Source: Micromonospora citrea
Lineage (GTDB): Bacteria > Actinomycetota > Actinomycetes > Mycobacteriales > Micromonosporaceae
DNA length: 64,000 bases
Direction of reading: 5' to 3'
NCBI RefSeq assembly: GCF_900090315.1
Contig: NZ_FMHZ01000002.1
Location: 3,202,501-3,266,500, forward strand
The position numbers and the translations under genes were made by a program. Shown here piece by piece: positions 57,827 to 64,000 of the stretch (positions are counted from its first letter, which is position 1; each line of letters begins with the position of its first letter). Below the pieces are notes generated by a model. It was not told the origin of the DNA. It made no database searches and saw nothing but the letters and a program-made list of their open reading frames with translations.

Positions 57827-59298
57827 CGGAGGTTGCGCAGGGCGTCCTCGATCGCCCGGTGGAACGTCGGGTACGCGTAGATCATGTGCCGGAGCCGGCT
57901 GAGCGGCACGGCCGCGTGCACCGCCACCACCAGCCCGGAGAGCACCTCGCCACCGGCCGGTCCGACCGACGTCGCGCCGATCAGCACGCCCTGGTCGGCG
58001 TCGGCGACCAGCTTGACGAAGCCCTCGTTGCCGCTGCGGTGGATCCAGCCCCGCGCCGACGACGGCAGCTCGGCCAGGCCGACCTGCACGTTGACGCCCC
58101 GCTCGCGGGCCTGCCGCTCGGTGAGGCCGACCGCGCCGACCTCGGGGTCGGTGAACGTGACCCGGGGCAACGCCCGGTAGTCGGCGCGCGGCACCGCGCC
58201 GGCGGACCCGCCCGACCCGGTGGTACCCGACGCGCTGACCGCGCCGGCCGCGCCGCCCGTGACGCGGGCGGTGCCGCTGGCGTCCGGCCCGCTGTCGGCG
58301 CGCCGGACGTGGTCGAGCACGTCGGCGACGACGATCCCCGCCTGGTACATGGCGACGTGGGTGAACGCGCCCTCGCCGGTGACGTCGCCGACCGCCCAGA
58401 TCCCCTCGGTGACGCGCATCCGGTCGTCGACGGCCAGGTACCGCTGGCCGGCGTCCGATCCGACGCTGTCCAGGCCCAGCTCGTCCAGGTGGGCCCGGCG
58501 GCCGGTGACCACGAGCAGCCGCTCGGCGGTGAACTCCGCCCCGCCGGCCCCGTGCAGGGTGAAGCCGCGCCCGTCGTGGCGGACCCGCTCCGCCCGTACG
58601 CCGGTGTGGATCTCGACGCCGTCGGCGCGCAGCGCGGCGGCGGCCACCTCGGACGCCTCCGGCTCCTCGACGGCGAGCACCCGGTCCGCCGCCTCGACGA
58701 CGGTGACGCGGACCCCGAACCGGGCGAAGACCTGGGCCAGCTCCAGGCCGATCGCGCCGCCGCCGAGCACCAGCAGCGACTCGGGCAGCTCCTCGACCTC
58801 GATCGCCTGGCGGTTGGTCCAGTACGGAGTGTCGGCCAGCCCGTCGACGGGCGGCACGGACGGCTTGGTGCCGGTGCCGAGCACGATTCCGTGCCGGGCC
58901 CGGAAGACGCGGTCGCCCACCCGGACCCGGCCGGGGCCGTCGAGGCGGGCGCTGCCCCGGACGAACCGGCCGCCCTTGCCGGTGAAGCGTTCCACCGCCA
59001 CCGTGTCGTCCCAGGTGTCGGTGGCCTCCTCGCGGATCCGCTTCGCCACCGGCGCCCAGTCGGGCCGGACCTCGGCGGCGCCGGCGAGCCCGTCGATCCG
59101 GCGCGCCTCGGCGATCGCGTTGGCCGCCCTGATCATCATCTTGCTCGGGACGCAGCCCCAGTAGGGGCACTCCCCGCCGACCAGGTCGCGCTCGACGCCG
59201 ACGACGGTCAGCCCGGCCTCGGCGAGCCGTCCGGCCACCTCCTCGCCGCCGACTCCAAGCCCGACCACGACCACGTCCACCAGTTCCGGCTCCGCCAT
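57823..59298 (-). CDS. FAD-dependent pyridine nucleotide-disulfide oxidoreductase
   Basis: About 491 residues from ATG 59298. FAD motif VVVVGLGVGGEEVAGRLAEAG, redox-active GGECPYWGCVPSKMMIRAA near 45-62, NAD motif LLVLGGGAIGLELAQVFARFG near 180-200, and WAVGDVTGEGAFTHVAMYQ near 310. The C-terminal dimerisation domain ends AYPTFHRAIEDAL with the catalytic His. A Gly/Ser/Ala-rich insert (about 350-380) interrupts the usual spacing. Resembles mercuric reductase/dihydrolipoamide dehydrogenase-like enzymes; no N-terminal HMA domain. Confidence 0.9.
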   Translation of the reverse strand: MAEPELVDVVVVGLGVGGEEVAGRLAEAGLTVVGVERDLVGGECPYWGCVPSKMMIRAANAIAEARRIDGLAGAAEVRPDWAPVAKRIREEATDTWDDTVAVERFTGKGGRFVRGSARLDGPGRVRVGDRVFRARHGIVLGTGTKPSVPPVDGLADTPYWTNRQAIEVEELPESLLVLGGGAIGLELAQVFARFGVRVTVVEAADRVLAVEEPEASEVAAAALRADGVEIHTGVRAERVRHDGRGFTLHGAGGAEFTAERLLVVTGRRAHLDELGLDSVGSDAGQRYLAVDDRMRVTEGIWAVGDVTGEGAFTHVAMYQAGIVVADVLDHVRRADSGPDASGTARVTGGAAGAVSASGTTGSGGSAGAVPRADYRALPRVTFTDPEVGAVGLTERQARERGVNVQVGLAELPSSARGWIHRSGNEGFVKLVADADQGVLIGATSVGPAGGEVLSGLVVAVHAAVPLSRLRHMIYAYPTFHRAIEDALRNLR

Positions 59299-59428
59299 CC
59301 CGCCAGCATTCCGCACCCCCCGGTCGCGGGCCAACGGGTCGCCCCGAAATTCCGCTGCCCGTCCGGCACCGGCCCGGCATCGGCGCGATCTGCCAGGACC
59401 GGCGGGACCCGGCCCCGGCTACCCGGTC

Positions 59429-59468
59429 AGGACCGGGCAGGACCGGGCAGGACCGGGCAGGACCGGGC
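59429..59468. repeat. 10-bp tandem repeat ggaccgggca x4
   Basis: Four copies of ggaccgggca, the last ending in gg. In the gap between the reductase start and crtB end. No other feature there. Confidence 0.7.
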
Positions 59469-59473
59469 GACGG

Positions 59474-60412
59474 TCACGGGACGGCAACGGTGACCGGGGT
59501 GGGCAGCACGGCCGGTCCGGGGATCACCACCGGCGTGCCGGGCGGGGTGAGCAGGGCGCGGGCCGCCACCGCCAGCCGGCGGCGGCGCGGCACGAGCGCC
59601 CGGCCGGCGAAGACGTCGTAGTCCTGCGCGGCCACCTCGTCGAGGATGCCGCCGTAGAGCGCGTACGCCGTGCGCATGCACGCCTGCGAGGCGGGCGCGA
59701 GCAGCGTGATCCCGGGCGCGGCGGCGGCGTAGTGCGCCTGCGCGCGGCTCACCTCGTACGCGATCAGCTCCCGGATCCGGGGCGTGGCGCGGCCCCGGGC
59801 GCGGGCCTCGACCAGCTCCTCCCGGGTCACGCCGAACAGGGCCAGGTCGTCGTCGGGCAGGTACGTCCGCCCGCGGTCGAGATCCTCGGCCACGTCCCGG
59901 ATGAAGTTGGTGAGCTGGAAGGCGAAGCCGAGCTGGCGGGCCGGCTCCCGGGCCGCGGCGGGGTCGGAGCTGCCCAGGATCGGCAGCATCATGGTGCCGA
60001 TGACGGCCGCCGAGCCCTCCATGTAGTCGAGCAGGTGGTCGTAGCTGCGGTACGAGGTGACCGTGAGGTCCATCGCCATGCTCTTGAGAAACGACGCGAA
60101 GTCGTCGCGGTCGAGGTCGAAGACGGCGATGGTGTGCAGCACGGCGGGGAGCAGCGGGTCGTCGACGGGCTCGCCGTGCAGCCCGGCGACGAACCGGCCG
60201 GCCCAGTCGTCGAGTCGGGCGGCGCGCTCGGCCGGGGGCAACTCCTCGGTCCGGTCGACGATCTCGTCGGCGTAGCGGGTGAATCCGTACAAGGCGTGAA
60301 CGTGCCGCCGTTTCCAAGCGGGCAGCAGCCGGGTGGCGAGATAGTAGGTGCGGCCATGGTGTCTGTGCAGCTCACGGCAACGGTCATAGGCAGCGGTGAG
60401 ATCGATGTCCAC
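59474..60412 (-). CDS. crtB: Phytoene/squalene synthase family (phytoene synthase)
   Basis: 312 residues. Aspartate-rich motifs YADEIVD near 47-53 and FIRDVAEDLDRGRTYLP near 170-186. It also has MDLTVTSYRSYDHLLDYMEGSAAVIG and FQLTNFIRD. It condenses two GGPP to phytoene in carotenoid synthesis. It is divergent from crtE (65 bp apart), so both start from one control region. The extreme C-terminus is an extra Pro/Val-rich tail. Confidence 0.93.
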   Translation of the reverse strand: MDIDLTAAYDRCRELHRHHGRTYYLATRLLPAWKRRHVHALYGFTRYADEIVDRTEELPPAERAARLDDWAGRFVAGLHGEPVDDPLLPAVLHTIAVFDLDRDDFASFLKSMAMDLTVTSYRSYDHLLDYMEGSAAVIGTMMLPILGSSDPAAAREPARQLGFAFQLTNFIRDVAEDLDRGRTYLPDDDLALFGVTREELVEARARGRATPRIRELIAYEVSRAQAHYAAAAPGITLLAPASQACMRTAYALYGGILDEVAAQDYDVFAGRALVPRRRRLAVAARALLTPPGTPVVIPGPAVLPTPVTVAVP

Positions 60413-60477
60413 CGGCCCTCCTCAGTTATCGACGCACCAACCGACGCAACACGTAACCCTAGGGTACTCTCAGCCGC
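60413..60477. promoter_or_regulatory. crtB/crtE divergent promoter region
   Basis: 65 bp containing the palindrome CCCTAGGG with TAGGGT adjacent, 12 nt before the crtE ATG, as a likely -10. AT-rich tcagttatcgacgcacc stretch on the crtB side. Possible site for the MerR-type regulator encoded downstream. Confidence 0.45.
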
Positions 60478-61632
60478 ATGGCCAACGACGCAGTTGCGGG
60501 TAATACCCTCCGCGTGGCCCCGACAGGCCCGGCCGACGGAGAAGATCCGGTCGGCGCGGTCCTGGCCGCGTACACGAAGGATCTGGTCGCGGCGGTGGAC
60601 GACACCCTCGCCGCCTTCCTCGCCACCGAGGTCGACTCGCTCACCGAGATCGACGCGGCGATGGGCGGTTTCGCCGCGACGGCGCGCGACAGCGTGCTGG
60701 CCGGCGGCAAGCGGGTGCGCCCCACGTTCGCCTACTGGGGCTGGCGCGGCGTGGTGGGCGGCGCGGAGCCGCTGCCGCCCGTGCTGCCGGCGTTCGCCGC
60801 CCTGGAGCTGCTGCACACCTTCGCCCTCGTGCACGACGACGTGATGGATGCCTCCGCCACCCGGCGGGGCAGGCCCACCGTGCACACGGCGCAGGCCGCC
60901 CGGCACGCCGCCGCCGGGCACCGGGGCGACCCGCGCCGGTTCGGCGAGGCGGTCGCGGTGCTGGTCGGCGACCTCTGCATGGTCTGGGCCGACCGGCTCC
61001 TCGCGCACGCCGCCCTGCCGCCGGCGCGGCTGCTCGACGTCCGCCGCTGCTACGACCAGATGCGGGTGGAGACGGTGGCGGGGCAGTATCTCGACGTGCT
61101 CGGCGAGAGCGACGCGGCGAACTGGTCGGTCGACCGCGCGCTGCGGGTGGCCCGCTACAAGACCGCGAGCTACACGGTGCAGCGTCCGCTGCTCTTCGGC
61201 GCCTGCGTGGCCGGCGTCGCCACCGACGCCCCGCTGATCGCCGCGTACACCCGCTACGGGCTCGCCGTCGGCGAGGCGTTCCAGCTCCGCGACGACCTGC
61301 TCGGCGTCTACGGCGACCCGTCGGCCACCGGCAAGCCGGCCGGCGACGACCTGCGCACCGGCAAGCCGACCGCGCTGCTCATGCTGGCCCGGCAGCTCGC
61401 CACGCAGGCCCAGCGGCGGGCGCTGGAGCGGGCCCGCCCGGGGGCGGGAGACGGGGAGATCGCCCGGCTCGCCGGCCTGGTCGCCGACACCGGCGCGGTG
61501 GACCGGGTCGAGCGCATGATCTCCGACCGGGTCACCGAGGCGCTCGCCGCGCTCGACACCGCGTCGATCGACGAGACCGCGCGCACCGCGCTCACGGGTC
61601 TCGCCACCGCCGCCACCGACCGGCGGGCATGA
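60478..61632 (+). CDS. crtE: Polyprenyl diphosphate synthase (GGPP synthase)
   Basis: 384 residues. First aspartate-rich motif FALVHDDVMDASATRRGRPT near 115-134, second FQLRDDLLGVYGD near 267-279 followed by K-P-A-G-D-D. GGKRVRPTFAYW near 78-90 and AARH also match. It makes the C20 GGPP substrate for phytoene synthase. First gene of the crtE-crtI-idi-merR operon; its stop overlaps an in-frame ATG upstream of crtI. Confidence 0.93.
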   Translation: MANDAVAGNTLRVAPTGPADGEDPVGAVLAAYTKDLVAAVDDTLAAFLATEVDSLTEIDAAMGGFAATARDSVLAGGKRVRPTFAYWGWRGVVGGAEPLPPVLPAFAALELLHTFALVHDDVMDASATRRGRPTVHTAQAARHAAAGHRGDPRRFGEAVAVLVGDLCMVWADRLLAHAALPPARLLDVRRCYDQMRVETVAGQYLDVLGESDAANWSVDRALRVARYKTASYTVQRPLLFGACVAGVATDAPLIAAYTRYGLAVGEAFQLRDDLLGVYGDPSATGKPAGDDLRTGKPTALLMLARQLATQAQRRALERARPGAGDGEIARLAGLVADTGAVDRVERMISDRVTEALAALDTASIDETARTALTGLATAATDRRA

Positions 61633-61661
61633 TGGGCAACTTCGCACAAGGAGGTGGTCGC

Positions 61662-63143
61662 GTGCGCACCGTTGACGGACGTACGGACCGGGTGGTGGTC
61701 GTCGGCGCCGGCCTGGGTGGGCTGGCGTGCGCGCTGCACCTGGCGGGCAGCGGTCGACAGGTGACCGTGCTGGAGCGCGAGCCGGTGCCGGGCGGCCGGG
61801 CCGGCCGGCTCGGCGTGGACGGCTACGAGTTCGACACCGGCCCCACCGTGCTCACCATGCCGGACCTGATCGCCGAGGCGCTGGGCGCGGTCGGCGAGGA
61901 GCTGGACGACTGGCTCGACCTGACCCCGCTCGACCCGGCCTACCGGGCCTACTACCCCGACGGGTCGACGCTCGACGTCATCACCGACACCACGCGGATG
62001 GCCGCCGAGATCGCCCGGGTCTGCGGCCCCCGCGAGGCCGACGGCTACCTGCGCTTCGTCGACTACGCCCGCAAGCTGTGGCAGTGGGAGCGCGCCGACT
62101 TCATCGAGCGCAACCTGGACGCCCCCACCGACCTGCTCACGGGCAACCTCGTGAAGCTGCTCGCGGGTGGCGCCTTCCGCCGGCTCCAGACGAAGATCAA
62201 CCAGTTCTTCCGGGACCCGCGCACCCAGCGGATCTTCTCCTTCCAGGCCATGTACGCCGGGCTCGCCCCACACGACGCGCTCGCCATCTACGCCGTGATC
62301 GCGTACCTCGACTCGGTGGCCGGGGTCTACTTCCCGCGCGGCGGCATCCACGCGGTCTCCCGGGGGATGGCCGGCGCCGCCGAGAAGCACGGCGTGCAGA
62401 TCCGCTACGACACCACGGTCACCCGGGTGGAGACCGCGAACGGGCGGGCCACCGGCGTGGTGACCGCCGACGGCGAGCTGGTCCCGGCCGACGTGGTGGT
62501 GCTCAACCCCGACCTGCCGGTCGCCTACCGCGACCTGCTGCCGCCGACCCGCCCGCGCCGGCTCACCTACTCGCCGTCCTGCGTGGTCCTGCACGTCGGA
62601 TCGCGGCAGGGTTATGGAAAGATCGCCCACCACAACATCCACTTCGGACGGTCCTGGAAGGGCACCTTCGATGAGGTCATCCGGCGGGGCGAGCTGATGA
62701 GCGACCCGTCCCTGCTGGTCACCAACCCGAGCCGCACCGACCCGTCGGTGGCGCCCGCCGGCCGGCACACCTACTACGTGCTCGCCCCGGTGCCCAACCT
62801 CGACCGGGCGCCGTTCGACTGGCGGGGCGACCTCACGGACCGCTACGCCGCCCAGCTCGTCGGCACCCTGGAGGAGCGGGGCTACGTCGGCTTCGGCGAG
62901 GGCGTCGAGGTGCTCCGGGCGGTCACCCCGGCCGAGTGGGCCGAGCAGGGGATGGCCGCCGGCACCCCGTTCGCCGCCGCGCACAGCCTCTTCCAGACCG
63001 GCCCGTTCCGCCCGTCGAACCTGCACCGGACGCTGCCGAACGTCGTCTTCGTCGGCTCGGGCACCCAGCCCGGCGTGGGCGTGCCGATGGTGCTCATCTC
63101 CGGCAAGCTCGCCGCCGGTCGCATCACCGGGGGATCCCGTTGA
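61662..63143 (+). CDS. crtI: Phytoene desaturase
   Basis: 493 residues from GTG 61662, chosen because the near-perfect Shine-Dalgarno AAGGAGGTG ends 4 nt before it; ATG 61629 overlaps the crtE stop. FAD motif VVVVGAGLGGLACALHLAGSG at the N-terminus, GRAGRLGVDGYEFDTGPTVLTMPDL, and the C-terminal VFVGSGTQPGVGVPMVLISGKLAA signature of carotenoid desaturases. It introduces double bonds into phytoene to give neurosporene or lycopene. The number of steps cannot be read from sequence. Confidence 0.94.
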   Translation: MRTVDGRTDRVVVVGAGLGGLACALHLAGSGRQVTVLEREPVPGGRAGRLGVDGYEFDTGPTVLTMPDLIAEALGAVGEELDDWLDLTPLDPAYRAYYPDGSTLDVITDTTRMAAEIARVCGPREADGYLRFVDYARKLWQWERADFIERNLDAPTDLLTGNLVKLLAGGAFRRLQTKINQFFRDPRTQRIFSFQAMYAGLAPHDALAIYAVIAYLDSVAGVYFPRGGIHAVSRGMAGAAEKHGVQIRYDTTVTRVETANGRATGVVTADGELVPADVVVLNPDLPVAYRDLLPPTRPRRLTYSPSCVVLHVGSRQGYGKIAHHNIHFGRSWKGTFDEVIRRGELMSDPSLLVTNPSRTDPSVAPAGRHTYYVLAPVPNLDRAPFDWRGDLTDRYAAQLVGTLEERGYVGFGEGVEVLRAVTPAEWAEQGMAAGTPFAAAHSLFQTGPFRPSNLHRTLPNVVFVGSGTQPGVGVPMVLISGKLAAGRITGGSR

Positions 63144-63174
63144 CCCTTTCCCGCACATCCGAAAGGCGCGTGTC

Positions 63175-63795
63175 GTGACCACCCGCGAGGAGCATCTCGT
63201 CGAGCTCGTCGACGACGCCGGGCGGGCGCGCGGCGAGACCACCGTGGCCGCCGCGCACCAGCCCCCGGGCCAGCTGCACCGCGCCTTCTCGGTGCTGCTC
63301 GTCGACCCCGAGGGCCGGGTGCTGCTGCAACGGCGGGCGCCCGTGAAGACGCGCTTCCCGCTGCGCTGGGCCAACGCCTGCTGCGGCCACCCGGCGCCCG
63401 GGGAGTCGCTGACGGAGGCCGCGAACCGCCGGCTGCGCGAAGAGCTCGGCGCCGACCCGGTCGAGCTGACCGAGGTCGGGGTGTACGTCTACTACGCGGA
63501 GGACCCGGCCACCGGCCGGGTCGAGTTCGAGTACGACCACGTCCTGCGGGGCGGGTTCCGGCCGGGCAGCCCGCTGCTGCCCGACCCCGACGAGGTGGCC
63601 GAGCTGCGCTGGGTCGACCCCGTCGCCCTGGCCGCCGACCTCGACGCCGACCCCCGCGCGTACGCGCCGTGGCTGGGCGGGGTGGTGAACCGGCTGCTGC
63701 GACCGACGGGGCCGGCCCTCGACCCGCCGGATGCGGCCACGACCCCCTCCGGCCTGCCGGCGGACGACGCCTCGGAGCGGTCGGGTGGCCGATGA
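63175..63795 (+). CDS. idi: Isopentenyl-diphosphate delta-isomerase (type I)
   Basis: 206 residues from GTG 63175. Nudix-like Idi features: GQLHRAFSVLLVDPEG near 31-46, the active-site Cys in WANACCGHPAPGES near 63-76, TEAANRRLREELG, and the catalytic Glu region VEFEYDHVLRGG near 118-129. It interconverts IPP and DMAPP for GGPP supply. The C-terminal ~30 residues are a disordered Pro/Ala tail. Overlaps the MerR gene by 11 bp. Confidence 0.94.
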   Translation: MTTREEHLVELVDDAGRARGETTVAAAHQPPGQLHRAFSVLLVDPEGRVLLQRRAPVKTRFPLRWANACCGHPAPGESLTEAANRRLREELGADPVELTEVGVYVYYAEDPATGRVEFEYDHVLRGGFRPGSPLLPDPDEVAELRWVDPVALAADLDADPRAYAPWLGGVVNRLLRPTGPALDPPDAATTPSGLPADDASERSGGR

Positions 63796-64000
63796 GGCGC
63801 TGAGCGCGGGGGCCGTGGCCCGGCGACTCGGGGTCGCCGTCACCACCCTGCGCACCTGGCACCAGCGCTACGGGCTCGGCCCGAGCGAGCACGTCCCCGG
63901 CCACCACCGGCGCTACACGCCGGCCGACCTCGCGCGCCTGGAGATCATGCGGCGGCTCACCGCCCAGGGGGTCACGCCCGCCGAGGCGGCCCGGTGGGCC
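63785..64000 (+). CDS. MerR-family regulator, truncated by window end
   Basis: 72 residues visible from GTG 63785. MerR HTH: AGAVARRLGVAVTTLRTWHQRYGLGPSEHVPGHHRRYTPADLARL near 9-52, with W-H-x-R-Y-G-L-G-P-S as in the light/B12-sensing CarH/LitR regulators of carotenoid clusters. The cobalamin-binding half would lie beyond the window. Its place in the crt operon supports control of carotenoid genes. Confidence 0.85.
   Translation, partial: MADEALSAGAVARRLGVAVTTLRTWHQRYGLGPSEHVPGHHRRYTPADLARLEIMRRLTAQGVTPAEAARWA

Noticed and set aside
59429..59468. Origin iterons
   Set aside because: Four 10-bp units of pure GC-rich sequence with no rep gene nearby; more likely simple replication slippage.
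56375..59493. Very long frames on both strands (about 1000 residues) across the EamA, hydratase and reductase genes
   Set aside because: They are GC-rich shadows running through three recognisable genes; no motif of their own.

Overview
This is very GC-rich DNA with GTG/TTG starts, tightly overlapping ATGA/GTGA operons, SigE-family ECF sigma, XRE/DUF5753 + DUF397 pairs, a Scr-type regulatory style, an actinobacterial Tad pilus locus and a crt carotenoid cluster. All of this points to an actinomycete of the Micromonosporaceae, most likely Micromonospora. That assignment is inferred from gene content and style, not from a database search.

Layout. 1-12.4 kb is chromosomal: small hypotheticals, an ECF sigma factor coupled to a membrane-anchored HAF-repeat protein, a BenE-type transporter divergent from an XRE-cupin regulator, an AAA/LuxR regulator divergent from a PP2C phosphatase, an Eis-like acetyltransferase, an SDR-type epimerase, and an XRE/DUF397 pair. 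At 12.51 kb lies tRNA-Lys(UUU). Its 3' part is repeated at 22.4 kb, and the ~9.8 kb between the copies is an integrated element of the AICE (pSAM2-like) type. It carries a rep-xis-int operon reading towards the tRNA and a cargo region with a cREC-domain protein, an Imm32-like protein, a SUKH-type protein, a single-domain EF-Tu domain II-like protein, membrane proteins, a small GntR regulator and a three-gene operon. I see no TraB/FtsK-like transfer gene in it. Identical 21-bp double half-sites sit just inside both ends.

22.4-34.7 kb is an accessory-looking chromosomal stretch: a Phd/YoeB toxin-antitoxin pair directly after attR, a broken acetyltransferase, a RibD-like reductase, a frameshifted gene, a TetR-ABC exporter module with clear operators, a questin-oxidase-like gene, an HXXEE membrane protein divergent from a TetR, and a secreted type-B carboxylesterase divergent from another TetR. 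Both divergent TetR pairs have palindromic operators. 34.8-38.0 kb has a GH65 sugar phosphorylase/hydrolase and a PAP2 phosphatase.

38.2-49.3 kb is a Tad/Flp-type pilus locus: a prepilin peptidase facing away, then lipoprotein, exported protein, SAF/CpaB-like protein, TadZ, TadA, TadB, TadC, Flp-like pilin, three TadE/F/G-like pseudopilins and a LysM protein, nearly all translationally coupled. 49.4-54.5 kb has a DUF2231-Rieske membrane protein, an exported protein with tandem 41-residue repeats centred on C-G-G-Y-D-T-C, and a convergent HTH-transmembrane-trefoil-like protein. 55.0-59.3 kb holds bluB under a cobalamin riboswitch, an EamA exporter, an enoyl-CoA hydratase homologue and a flavin disulfide reductase. 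59.5-64.0 kb is the carotenoid cluster: crtB on the minus strand; crtE, crtI, idi and a MerR regulator (cut by the window end) on the plus strand.
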